This document shows positions 32,894 through 43,333 of a stretch of 64,000 bases of DNA, in pieces. The DNA lies in contig JAOTON010001677.1 in NCBI GenBank assembly GCA_034440635.1, positions 124,001-188,000 on the forward strand, read 5' to 3'. A model generated the notes under the pieces. The model was not told where the DNA came from, searched no databases, and saw only the letters and a list, made by a program, of their open reading frames with translations. This DNA is from Lepas anatifera (taxonomy: Eukaryota; Arthropoda; Thecostraca; Lepadidae). Each line of letters opens with the position of its first letter. Position 1 is the first letter of the stretch. Made by a program: the position numbers and the translations under genes.

Positions 32894-33162
32894 CATAGGC
32901 AGATCCAGGGATCCAGGGGGTAGGGGTAGGTGTCCCCCCTTTAACTCTCGGCACCTCTTTATGGTCGCGGTGCTCCTCTGAAGCGTCGACGGCGCCCCCT
33001 AAAATATAGTCCCATCCCTAATGCGAAAACGGCGCCCTGCGATAGAATTTGGCGCCCACCTGATAGGGTTTGTCGACCAAAAGTGGCATCCCCTTGGTCC
33101 AAATCTACCCCTCCCTTAACGCCAGGGGCTCCCTCCGATCTGAGATCCTGGATCCGCCTATG
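32894..33162. mobile_element. hAT-type MITE, CATAGGCGGATCC family (copy 2)
   Basis: The ends are CATAGGCAGATCCAGGG and, inverted, CATAGGCGGATCCAGG. The flanks CCCGGTAC and CCAGCTAC agree at six of eight bases. The interior matches the neighbour at 33228 (GATAGAATTTGGCGCCCA, GGTTTTG, AAAAGTGGC). Confidence 0.7.
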
Positions 33163-33227
33163 CCAGCTACGCAGTCGTATTTACCGGTCGCGTACCGCTA
33201 TTGGCCGACATCGCACCTCCGCTTACT

Positions 33228-33493
33228 CATAGGCGGATCCAGGGGCAAGAGGGGCACGTGCCTCCCCCATCGTCCCTCGACGCCCCCTGAAATGGTCACG
33301 GCGCCCCTGAAAAGTCGATGGCGCCCCCCTGAAATGTCGCTTCCCCCAGGATGCAAAAATCGGCGCCCACCGATAAGATTTGGCGCCCATCTGATAGGTT
33401 TTGCCGGTCAAAAGTGGCGCCCCTCCCCCAGACCGGATGGCGCCCCCCCGGAAGGTGCTCCCTCCCCGATCGGCGATCCTAGATCCGCCTATG
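33228..33493. mobile_element. hAT-type MITE, CATAGGCGGATCC family (copy 3)
   Basis: The ends are CATAGGCGGATCCAGG and, inverted, CATAGGCGGATCTAGG. The flanks CGCTTACT (33220-33227) and CGCTCACT (33494-33501) match at seven of eight bases. It is 266 bp and rich in GGCGCCC. Confidence 0.85.
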
Positions 33494-33929
33494 CGCTCAC
33501 TAACTACATTGCATAACAACATAAATTATCCAAGTAGCATATGGGCTCCTTCGAAAATATTCAGAAGTGAATAAATGGACCAAAACAATATTGACAATCA
33601 AATAATCAATCGTACCTACGCACTGCTCCTCCTGCATGTTTTGGGTACAAACAAATACCACAGTCACCAGCTGCGGCCGTTTGTGCTTGCATTATAGGAG
33701 TGTACTAGACTAGTATTATTTCTAGCATGTTCCTAGTATGTTATACTAAAACTGGTACTAAACTTTGATTCTGATCACTTTGAGTACAAAACTTTGAAGT
33801 ACCCGTTATTCAACTGCCCTGGCGCGAAACGCTCAAAACAGTATTCATCCGCGCGCGCGCACGCCACCGCACACGCCGCATCGAAGTAAGGCGCAAATTT
33901 GCAACGAACTTTTGATTCTGGCGACAGAT

Positions 33930-33977
33930 GGCAGGACCATCAGATCTGAGCGTCTGAGTTCAAATCCCGGTCCTGCC
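33930..33977 (+). other. Truncated tRNA-like sequence
   Basis: The ends GGCAGGA and TCCTGCC can pair as an acceptor stem, and GAGTTCAAATCCCGG gives a T-arm with box B. The D arm and most of the anticodon arm are missing, so it is a tRNA relic. Confidence 0.4.
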
Positions 33978-34249
33978 TTTTAGTAGATCATGCGGTGATC
34001 TACGAGATCATCTAAGCTTCGAAAGGAAGTCTCAATGCACGATCGATGATCTACGAGATCATCTAAGCTTCGCAGTTGTTATCCCGAAGATAGGGTGAGC
34101 CTCATTATTGATCTAGTAGATGAATCACTGATTTAAGCAGTGTTTCCGAGATCAGAATGTTGTTTTCTGGTGGTCTACGATACCTTGGGATAGTTTATAT
34201 TTAGATCAATTTCTAAAGAATCTCAAAAGTGTTTTTCAGTGGGGTAACG

Positions 34250-35435
34250 AAAAAAGTGAACGGCGTTAGATAGCCTAAAATAAATAATTATGGCACTATA
34301 TCCATCAATTTTTCGGTGGCCAATGCTGAAAAGCGCTCATCAACGGGCGACTTTTGAAGTCTGCTACGCTTGTAGTATCGGATTGTTTTCTCGCACCCAG
34401 ATATTAAATATTTTGAAATTTGAAGAAGGAGTAGAGGTGCCACCTCGCGGCCGAAGTCTCCAGTTTTGGATATTTTTATGTACCTTTGACTGACTGCAAA
34501 ACTCGTCTACTTTTCAAATTTCAGCAGGTTGTGATCACATACTCTTGTGCTGACCCAAAAGCATCTGCATTGTGAATTCTTAGGTGTTTTGGACATCATC
34601 TGGGGGCACTACCTGGTGACCAAATTTCCCGGTTTTGGCTTTTTGGGATGTATTTCTTATATTGCAAAATATATTCCTTTTGAAATTGAACCCGACATGA
34701 ATTAAATTATGTTCAATGTACTCCAAAGCACCAGTATGACACATTTTCTTCATGTTTTATTTGTCACCTGCCGACTAAAGCTTCCAATTCTGTATCTTTC
34801 GAGGAATATTTTTCAGTGAAGGTAGGAATAACATTTCTTTGCAATTTGACTCTATCACGATTATACAGCATGGTATTGATCAAAAAGTGTTCATAAAGCA
34901 TATATCACTTATTTTTGGAAAAAGTTAAGGATGCCACCCAGCAATGAACGTAGACAGTGCCCTGTCTACCTCCTCATGGGAGATTGGGGTCAAATTTAAC
35001 ACAAGATCATTGTAACAGTGGCTATATTTGCTAAGCCATCCAGATAATCGCACCAGCTTCTAAACCATGCATGTGCAGTTGGGTGCTACCTTTATGAACG
35101 GAATTTGCCCATGAACCGGCCGAAGAACGCAATTAGATTCCCATTATACTGTTTTGGCGGACTCCTTGTAAAATAAGTTACTTTTGAGTCACATCATTCT
35201 GCCCAAGTTTCTCCAGAGCTGTGAACTTAAAAGGCTGGAGACTAGAATCTATAACAGTTGTCTGGGGTTTGAATGCGGTTTATCCTGCCTGTGCCCTTTT
35301 ATTCAGCAAATATTTCGCTTTTACGATGGTGTGGGATGTCGAGGCAATTACAGTTGGGTCAAACTTAGCACTGTTCCCTTTACCTTGCTTTTACTTAAGA
35401 AAGTTTGTTTTAACTATAAAAAGAAAGGCTTTCGC
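34250..35435. other. Unassigned DNA, possible diverged tandem repeats
   Basis: Phrases of the type CCAGTTTTGGATATTTT recur at about 34452, 34629 and 34786. This could be an old tandem array with a period of 155-180 bp, but divergence is too high to be sure. No gene was seen. Confidence 0.3.
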
Positions 35436-35950
35436 TTAACACACACCCTGCTGGAGGGTTAAATTCGTCCCCACTCCTGGTTTCCCCCAGATAACACAAA
35501 AACGAAGAAACGCAGAGCAACGAAACTTCAGCACCTTATCCCTAATCAATTTTACGCATCTGAACAAATTTTTTAAGTCAGGTCAAAGAGCTATTCATGG
35601 TCAAGTGACCCAACTCAAAACCTAAAATCACGACTTTGAAGCGGCGCCTAAGGAACATCTGCCAACTGATCAGTTTCAAACTTTCACACTATGATAAGGT
35701 CATCAGGGTCTACAATTCTGCTATCTCGGAATTTCGATACTCTCGACCTAAGATGGGGTCAAGTTTTTGGTCACCTCATTATAAGTCTATGGTGAAAAAT
35801 TGGAAGGGATCGGTTGCAGTAAATACCGCATAAATAAAGCTAAAACCCCTCACACCGTGTATTCTTACCACGATCTTGACGATAAAGTAGAAGTTTTAGA
35901 CCACCTGACCTCTCAAAGGTCATGTCAGGTCACAGGAGCATATATTAGAT

Positions 35951-35985
35951 GTATTAGATGTATTAGATGTATTAGATTTAGCGGG
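35951..35985 (-). repeat. 9-bp terminal repeat of the CR1-like element
   Basis: Three ATTAGATGT units and one variant ATTAGATTT on the plus strand. They mark the 3' end of the minus-strand element. Confidence 0.8.
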
Positions 35986-36103
35986 TCTTTATAAGGCACA
36001 CCTTGATGCCTGGCTTACCCGATCTAGTCTGACTCATGTACAAACATTGTCACATGTACCGCAATAGTATCGCAAATTTTCTTCGCTTTCAATGCACAAC
36101 CTT

Positions 36104-36726
36104 TTATCGCTGGGCTTTGTATAGAACAACCGACCAGTATTCGTCAAGAAAATTCTTGAAGGTGTTGATAGTGTCAGATTCTACAACGTGGGCTGGAAGA
36201 CGGTTCCAGTCCCTTAGTACACGAACAGCAATATAATTTTTCCGTGATCTGCTTATGGCATCAGGCATGAAAGCTTTGAATCGATGACCTCGCGTGGCGG
36301 TGAATGGTGGCTCCTGAAACAGCTCTTCTCTGCGGACTCCAGTTTGTCCCTGCATGATCTTGAAGATAATCAGCATATCCCCTGGTTTACGGCGATACGC
36401 TAGGGATGGAAGATGAAGCTGCTGCAGCCTTTCCTCATAGTCTAGATGTTGAAGTTCTGGGACCAATCTGGTTGCCCTCCTCTGAACTCCCTTTACTAGT
36501 AATTGGTCGGCCTTGTTAAATGGTCCCCATATCTCGTTTCCATACTCGAGATGGAGCCTTACAAGAGCTTTGTAGAGGAGGGGTAGAGTTGCCTTATCAA
36601 TATGGATGAAGTTCCTTTTAATTGCACCAAGGACTCGGTTAGCTCGTGTAACAGCGGTTGCGGCCTGCTTTCGAAATTTGAGCTCCTCGTCTATAAATAC
36701 ACCCAAGTTCTTTTCGACATGCACTT
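36104..36726 (-). pseudogene. CR1-like reverse transcriptase, C-terminal part
   Basis: This is the thumb and C-terminal region, starting VEKNLGVFIDEELKFRK and including LVRLHLEYGNEIWGP, GVQRRATRLVPEL and VVESDTINTFKNFLDEYW. It ends near 36104. Its 5' side continues in frame into 43334 onward if the 36743-43317 insertion and one duplication copy are ignored. The C-terminal motif set is that of CR1/Rex-like proteins. Confidence 0.85.
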
Positions 36727-36742
36727 GCGCACGTTCTACTCC
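36727..36742. repeat. Target site duplication, left copy (16 bp)
   Basis: GCGCACGTTCTACTCC, repeated exactly at 43318-43333. It flanks the plus-strand retrotransposon. Confidence 0.95.
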
Positions 36743-36754
36743 CCCTCAGGGGAC

Positions 36755-36794
36755 CGATCTTCACTTGCCGGATTCGTCCGGCAAGTAAAGATTG
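36755..36794 (+). ncRNA. Long UUCG-capped hairpin at the 5' end of the retrotransposon RNA
   Basis: Positions 36755-36772 pair with 36777-36794. An inner perfect 10-bp stem is closed by the tetraloop TTCG (36773-36776). A single C/A mismatch and a 7-bp lower stem containing one G-U pair follow. It begins 12 nt from the element's 5' end. It could be an RNA stability or packaging structure or a promoter-proximal element; function is not shown. Confidence 0.7.
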
Positions 36795-37764
36795 AGCAAC
36801 GGGGTGTGACGCGCCCGGGGCCCCAGTCAGACTTGGGAGGCACTTTGTCGCATCGCCGCGGATACATCTTTTCTAGCCCTCCGACGGACGGCCGCCGCCT
36901 CTTCCGACTTCGGTTGGTTAGAGCCGGCGTCTGTCGTCGGTGGCTCTGGTGATGTGGTCCGCGGCGACGCTGATGGCTGCCTTACAGGCCCTTTGTTACC
37001 TGGTCGGTAACCGTATTGGATCGGGTCAGTTCTGTCGTGCACCTCTCAGTATGTAGCTCCTGTTTGCTTTTGTTCTCTTATTTTGTTTATTATTTTTAGT
37101 TCCTGTCCTCTTTTTACGCTATAGTCATTGGTTCCACAGTTATTTGCCTTCTTCGGCTTTTTATGGGTGTAAGGCGCCCACTCGAGGCCTATCTCGAGCC
37201 CCGGCGACGAGGTTGACGGGATACTGGGGGGTTGAGGTCCTCCTCGGGCGGGTCAGTCCCGAGGGCTCCAAAACGCCCCCTTTGGCCAGATATCTCGATC
37301 CAACCGGGGGTAAGCCGTCCGAAGGCTGCCGCGGGCGGCCTAGCTACGCGGCAGTGTCTACGGGCACTGTCGCTCGGTCCAGCTGGGCAGGGGGGATTAT
37401 GTTTCGGGCGTGCGGCGCGGCGCCCTTCGCGGTGGGGGCTGTGATAGTTCTTGCCGGGCGCGACGCGGGCCGGGGTGTAGGAAACCGTCGTTTTTCGAGA
37501 CCCCGGCCTGTTGAGCGCGCCCTGGTGGATCACAGTGTCCGCTGCGTGAGGGCTGCCGCGTTTTTGTTCGTTCCGACTCATCGCCCTGCCAGCTCACTGG
37601 GCTGATGGCGTCAAGGGGGTGGGTGCGTTCTGATCGGAGGGGTTGTGTGAGTATCTCTCGCCCCTCTGAGACGGGTGCACCTGCCCCCGTAGGCACTGTA
37701 CCAGCCCCCGGGCCCAGCTATTGACAGCTGGCAACCCGGGGGGCCGAAGGTAAACCGACTCACC

Positions 37765-39751
37765 ATGGCTTCTTTTCTCGCTCGTACACCCACCGAACCG
37801 ACCGCACGAACTCCGACCCCCGCCTCGACACCGACCATCTCTCGTCCACCCACTAACACCACCGCTGCGATTGAACTTTCGGAAGCTGAACCCCCCGCGC
37901 GTACACGACTAGAGCTGTCTACCCCCATGACTTTTGTCATTGACTTTGAGGATAGGACGGTAAAGATCAACCCGTTCAAGATCCATGAAGCTCTGCGGAT
38001 ATTCCATCCAAAACGGACCTACAGACAAGCGAAAGGACGAGTCGAGGTTGAAGTGGGAAGCGAGCGCGACGCTAAAAAGCTGCTCGCAACCTCCTCCTTG
38101 GAAATCCGCACAACCAGCAGGCCACTGTCTGTACCGGTCAAGGTCACGCCCCATGCGACAAAAAACAGCTGCAGAGGCGTAATCAGCTGCAGAGACTTAC
38201 GCGATGTTCCGGAGGAGGAGATTCTGTTAGGTCTCAGAGATCAGGGCGTGTCAGATGTCAAAAGAATGCTGCGGAGAGGAGAAAGCCAGGAGACAGAGAA
38301 CGACACGTTTTTGCTTGTCTTTCCAGGAAAAAACCCTGCCAGAGAAAGTGCGAGTAGGCTGGATGGCCATTAAGGTCCGTTCCTTTGTTCCCAGCCCCAC
38401 CAGGTGCTTCAAGTACCAGTCATTTGGCCATATCGCTGGGAGCTGCAGAGGTAGGGAACGTTGCGGGAGGTGCTCCGAGATAGGCCACAGCTCTAAATCG
38501 TGTGAAGCAGAAAAACCTAAGTGCGCCGGATGTGGAGGCGATCATGAGGCATGGAGCAGGCTGTGCCCTATACTGAGCGAGACTAAGTAGGCCCAAAAAG
38601 AATTTTCACCCCCTGCAAAATCAGCCCCGGCGCCCGCCCCCGCAACCACCCCAACTTCCAGGGCAAAGCCTACTTCTTCCAACCACTCTCCTTATCGAGA
38701 TGCCCTATTGGGGTCTCAGCACAGTATCTCACGTGATGAAATCCGCACCGAAACACACCCTGCACTTACCGCGGATTTCAGCATTTTCCAGTTTATGGAT
38801 CTTTCCCTTCGCCAGTTTCTTGCGATTGTTTCCAAGCTTCTCCCCGATCGACGGGATGACTCTGACAGCAAATCAGTGAGCTGTGGGGATAAAGTTGACG
38901 CAAGCGTGCAAACATCACCACCACCACTGTACCAAGACGCTGCAGTGGGCACGGACCCGGAAGAGTCTCAGACATCCAGTGCCGAGTCAACCTCTCAGGG
39001 CTGTTCAGCCAGTTATGACCCCCCACCAACCGAAACATCCGGTAAGCGCGCTCGGGAAGTCTCCCCAACGCCACTGCCACCTCCCCAAGGCCCAGCTGTG
39101 CCTCTCCCAACGACAGAGCCCACTACGCCTACGCTCTCCCCTGAGCATCCCGCAGGCATGAAAGCGAGCCTCTATCAGAACAAGGCTAAAGCCTTGGACG
39201 AAGGGAACGAATCTACCCTGATGCCCCCTCCGGCCAGTAACACACCGACAAGTCAAAGACTACACACACAACAGGGTATCGAGGCTAGTACTAGCACTCC
39301 ATCACAAAATAAGAAACGTAAGCTTACGACTCCAACATCAAATGCAACAACTAGCGAGAACACAACGAAAACAACAGAAAAACAACGAACCGGGCATCCC
39401 TTCCGCTCCAGCAAAGGTCTCGAACTATCGATCCCGCGAGTCATTGTGAAAGCACAACAAATAAAACTCAACCAAACTCAGCGTGCCCAATCCATGGAGA
39501 ATTTAGGGCCCGCCCAAGCTGACCTAAGGAACTCGGGAGACCTCAGGAAGCGCATACAAAGGCCCATCCCCCAAGATGATGGGAGGCCGGGGTACACAGG
39601 TGATGCGTATATGGTAGAGAGGCCAGTATTTGCTAGACGCTCGCCCCCCGGGAACCGGAATAACCCTTCCCGAGAGCCGCGGAATTGGAACTCCCGCGTT
39701 GCCTGGAAAGAACCGGAAACGTTTGACGGGAGGAGTTGGGAAACACGATGA
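37765..39751 (+). pseudogene. ORF1 (gag-like nucleic-acid-binding protein)
   Basis: This is the RNA-binding partner of ORF2 in retrotransposition. The ATG at 37765 has a good context (CACCATGG). An N-terminal Thr/Pro-rich region is followed by a predicted RRM-like segment (TFVIDFEDRTVKINPFKI onward). Three zinc knuckles come next, CFKYQSFGHIAGSC, CGRCSEIGHSSKSC and CAGCGGDHEAWSRLC, and then a long Ser/Thr/Pro-rich tail. In the first knuckle the second Cys is Tyr. Damage: a +1 slip in an A run near 38330 and TAG at 38588-38590. The stop TGA at 39749-39751 overlaps the ATG of ORF2 (ATGA). Confidence 0.85.
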
Positions 39752-42700
39752 TCGGTTGGGGTCCCAATCTAGGAAATTTTTTACGCACTTTACTCGTACT
39801 CTACTCAATGATGTTTATTTTACAGTGGAACATGAGAGGTTTTAGGGCAAATCACACGGAACTCCAAGCGTTGATAGCGCAGAAAACTCCTATAAACTGC
39901 CTTATAAAGAGGCCGACGCTTAGAGGAAATAATCCACCGCTTTAATATTTGCACTCCCAATACAGGACACTCTACGCACATATCATTACCATCTGGAACA
40001 ACATCAGCAATTGATTTATCTCTCTGCTCAGCTTCGATAGCCGACCGCTTTAAGTGGCGAACTCACTCACATCCGTGCAACAGCGACCATTATCCGATCT
40101 GGCTTTGGTCTGAGGCCCCACATCCGGGCAGGAGAACGCCACAGTGGAACTTACGGCGGGCTGACTGCGAGGGTTTTACCTCTGACTGTGTCCTCGACTT
40201 TACACCAGACGAGGCCGAAACCGCTACAATATGCGAGGAGGAGCTGCGTGCTCGAATCTTAGACTCGGCTGAGACTTTCATCCCCAAGACTAGCTCGCTC
40301 CCACGGCGCATCCCCGTGCCCTGGTGGACGGAGGAGGGCAAGCGCACTATTAGAGAACGTCGACGTCGTTTCAAAACATTTACAAGACAGCCAACAACTC
40401 CCAATTTAATAGAATACCGACGTGCAAAAGCACTAGCCAGACGCACAGTTAAAGATGCAAAACGAAAATCAATGCAAACTTATATTACAACAATAAATCG
40501 ACTAACACCGTTAACAACAATTTGGCGGCGAGTACATCGTCTGGCCGGCCGTAGCTGCGTCATGTCCCTGCCGGTTCTGACAGGTTCCAGTGGAACAATC
40601 TCCAACCCCACAGAGGTAGCGAACGCCTTCGGCAACGCGTGGGCTGCTCGCTGGCGGATTGTATGTTCAGACCCAAGGTTCTTACGGCACAAAGAACGGA
40701 GAGAACGTTTTCCAGTGAATTTTAGCTCGCGTGAACAAATACCGTACAATGACCCCTTTACAATGGCAGAACTTTACACCGCACTGTCTCGGGCGAGAAG
40801 CACAGCCGCTGGCCCAGACGGTATACACATTGACATGATCAAGAATCTCAGCGAACGGTCGTCTTCTGCTTTATTGTCTTACTTCAACTTCCTTTGGACC
40901 ACGCACGATTTTCCCACTGCTTGGAGAGATGCCACTATCATCCAAGTTTTAAAACCCGACAAGGATGGCAGCGACCCCCTTCACTATAGGCCGATTGCCT
41001 TGACCTCATGTGTATGTTAACTTCTAGAACGCATGGTAAACGCACGTCTGGTTTGGTACCTGGAGAGCACCGGATTCTTTTCTAATGCTCAATGTGGATT
41101 TCGCGCAGGGCGTTCCACTACCGACCATCTTACATCGCTAGATTCATCAATACGCCGTTCTTTCGCCTCAAAGCAACACGTGTTCGCTTTACTATTTGAC
41201 ATAGAAAAGGCCTATGACACAGCCTGGCGCTACGCCGTCTTAGGCAAGGCACGAAAAGCCGGCATCAAGTGTCACATGGGACACTTTATTGACAATTTTA
41301 TGAAGAGACGGAAGTTCAGAGTGAGAGTGGGTAACTCCCTGTCTGATAGCTTCTACCAGGAGAGTGGTGTGGTCCAGGGCGGCGTTTTAAGCGTGACCCT
41401 GTTCGGAATCTTAATTAATGACGTCTGCGATATTCTACCCCCACAGTCGATATATCTTTGTTTGTAGATGACTTGGCGGTGTGGTTAAGCACCTCTACCT
41501 CGATTTCAGCACAACGACAGCTCCAAATATGCATTGACCGGTTATCCGAATGGTTCCTGGAGAACGGTTTTAGATTTTCCACTGAGAAAGCTGTGTGCAT
41601 GCACTTCTGCCGCCGCCGTTCGTGTACTGACATCAGCCTCCGCTTATACGGCAGGAGAGTCCCAATCGTCCCGGAAGCCAAGTTTCTGGGCATGACGATG
41701 GATAAACGCTTGACATACGCCCCCACATATCACTCCTGCGTGATAAATGTTTCAAACGGATGAATGTGCTAAAGGTAATTTCACGCACATCTTATGGTGC
41801 CGATAGGTTAACACTTCTCCGTTTGTACCGCGCCCTCATCAGGTCCGTATTGGATTATGGCTCAATAGTATATGATGGTGCTTTGAGCAACGTTAAGCAG
41901 CCTCTGGACGCTGTACACCACGCCTGTGTTAGAGTGGCGATGGGTGCTTTTCGTACGTCCCGCAGGGCAAGCCTTCTGGTAGACGCCAACGAACCTCCGC
42001 TAGACCTGAGAAGGAAGCGTTTGGCATTATCCTACGCTAGCAAAATCAGGCAGGATCCGTCCCATCCAACACACAGGTGGATTTTCGACGAAAATCTGAC
42101 AATGCCCCTCACAACGGTGCGACAGACGTCTTCACGAGCTCTCTGTTTGCGTGTATCTCTGTGGTTAGAAGGCAGCGGCATTGACCTGGAAGTAATTGCT
42201 GAAACGCGACCAGAACGTACGGAACCATGGCGACTCATCCCTGCACAATGCCATCTCGATCTGATGCACCACAAAAAAGCAGCAACACTTCCCTCATAAT
42301 TTCTGACCTTAGCGCTGCGCAAAATCGGCTCCTATGCAGGTTATGCCCGGTTCTACACCGACGGCTCGAAGTCTGCCGGCGGTGCTGGAAGCGCCTTTTT
42401 AGGGGAGGGACTGAGTCAAGGTTTTAGCCTACCAGCGTCTGTTACGGTTTTTACCACAGAACTATATGCCATTCTCCGGGTTTTAAGACACATCAGGCGT
42501 TCTCAAGAGGATCGATGTCTTATTATAACGGACTCTGCTAGCTCACTGACAGCACTTAAATCTCGTCACCCACAGCAAAACTGGCTTCTACCGTTTATAA
42601 GAAGGCTTCTGACTGCGATCTCCGCCAGAGGCACTGATGTCCGCTTTCTTTGGGTACCGAGCCATATTGGAATTTCAGGGAATGAAAAAGTCGATAAGGT

Positions 42701-43187
42701 TGCGAAAGAGGCGTCCGTACTAGCCCCTTCGCGACAGTTAAGGATTCCGGCCTCAGACCTTAAATCATCATTCAGAACACTACAGGACGCTGAATGGCAG
42801 TCAAGGTGGTCTGTAGAGCCAGAGTGTTTTATGAAACGTCTGTGTACTTCCATTGAGAAATGGGAGTCGAGCAACAGAAAAAGCAGAAGAGAGGAGGTGG
42901 CCCTCTCTAGACTCCGCATCGGGCACTGTTACGCCACTCATGCCTACCACCTGAATAGCTCTGCTCCCAACCTGTGTGTACATTGTGGCATCCGTCTTAC
43001 TATCCAACATGTTTTATCCGAGGTAGACTGCTGTGACAATCTGAAAAGGCAAATGCGTCGATTCTTCCCACCGGTCTCTTTAGAGCAGTGTCTTGGAAAC
43101 GATCCCGTCGTAGACATCAAACACATTTTATCTTACCTGAAAGAAATAAAGTTTGACATCGTTTATAGCCCTCACAGCGCTTTTTAG
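39748..43187 (+). pseudogene. ORF2: endonuclease, reverse transcriptase and RNase H, broken
   Basis: The endonuclease start (LQWNMRGFRANHTELQALIA) and end (HISLPSGTTSAIDLSL, NSDHYPIWLW) remain, but the middle, perhaps 100 or more codons, is deleted near 39900 with a frame change. The reverse transcriptase has ARSTAAGPDGIHIDMIK, QCGFRAGRSTTDHL, LLFDIEKAYDTAWRYAVL, GVVQGGVLSVTLFGIL and LFVDDLAVW (catalytic Asp pair). RNase H starts at FYTDGSKSAGG and includes TELYAI, ITDSASSL and GNEKVDKVAKEA. A C-terminal Cys/His motif, CVHCGIRLTIQHVLSEVDCC, follows. Breaks: TAA at 41018-41020, frameshifts near 41450 and 41755, and TAA at 42297-42299. The final stop is at 43185-43187. Confidence 0.88.
42340..42730 (+). 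pseudogene. RNase H domain within ORF2
   Basis: The four acidic positions of RNase H appear in order: D in YTDGSK, E in TELYAI, D in ITDSAS, and D in GNEKVDKVAKE. The frame is intact across the domain. It removes RNA from the RNA:DNA hybrid. Its presence separates this element from CR1-type LINEs elsewhere in the window. Confidence 0.85.
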
Positions 43188-43317
43188 TGGCTACACCTCC
43201 GGCATAGACAATTCTTAGCTGACCAAGATGATTTTGAACTGACATAACCTGACAATGTTGGGCACAAATAGCCAAAGAAGCTGAAGTGCCCTTAAACACC
43301 AATCATCATCATCATCA
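43188..43317 (+). other. 3' UTR of the I-like element with terminal hairpin and ATC tail
   Basis: GGGCAC (43260-43265) pairs with GTGCCC (43286-43291) about 25 nt before the end, a plausible recognition hairpin for reverse transcription. The tail is CACCAATCATCATCATCATCA, reaching the duplication at 43318. Confidence 0.65.
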
Positions 43318-43333
43318 GCGCACGTTCTACTCC
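43318..43333. repeat. Target site duplication, right copy (16 bp)
   Basis: Exact match to 36727-36742. Confidence 0.95.

Larger units (their letters stand above)
30824..34241. mobile_element. Candidate CACTG-ended DNA transposon with palindromic subterminal repeats
   Basis: The left end is CACTGAAAAACAGTTTGAGAT and the right end, read inward, is CACTGAAAAACACTTTTGAGA. Both sides next to the termini (30840-31165 and 33985-34240) are crowded with GATCTCCGAGATCA-like or GATCTACGAGATCA-like palindromes. CACTG ends with clustered subterminal motifs are known from animal CACTA/EnSpm and Chapaev elements. No transposase is present, and at least four MITEs sit inside. Flanking target duplications were not convincing, so the pairing of the two ends remains an inference. 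Confidence 0.5.
36743..43317 (+). mobile_element. Near full-length I-superfamily-like non-LTR retrotransposon (6.6 kb)
   Basis: The order is a long GC-rich 5' UTR (36743-37764), ORF1 with zinc knuckles, ORF2 with endonuclease, reverse transcriptase and RNase H, and a 3' UTR ending in ATC repeats. Exact 16-bp duplications flank it, so both ends are known. An RNase H domain after the reverse transcriptase and the phrase LLFDIEKAYDTAWRYAVL point to the I superfamily (I/Nimb-like); the clade is an inference. An internal deletion removes much of the endonuclease, and several stops and frameshifts break both ORFs. Confidence 0.9.
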
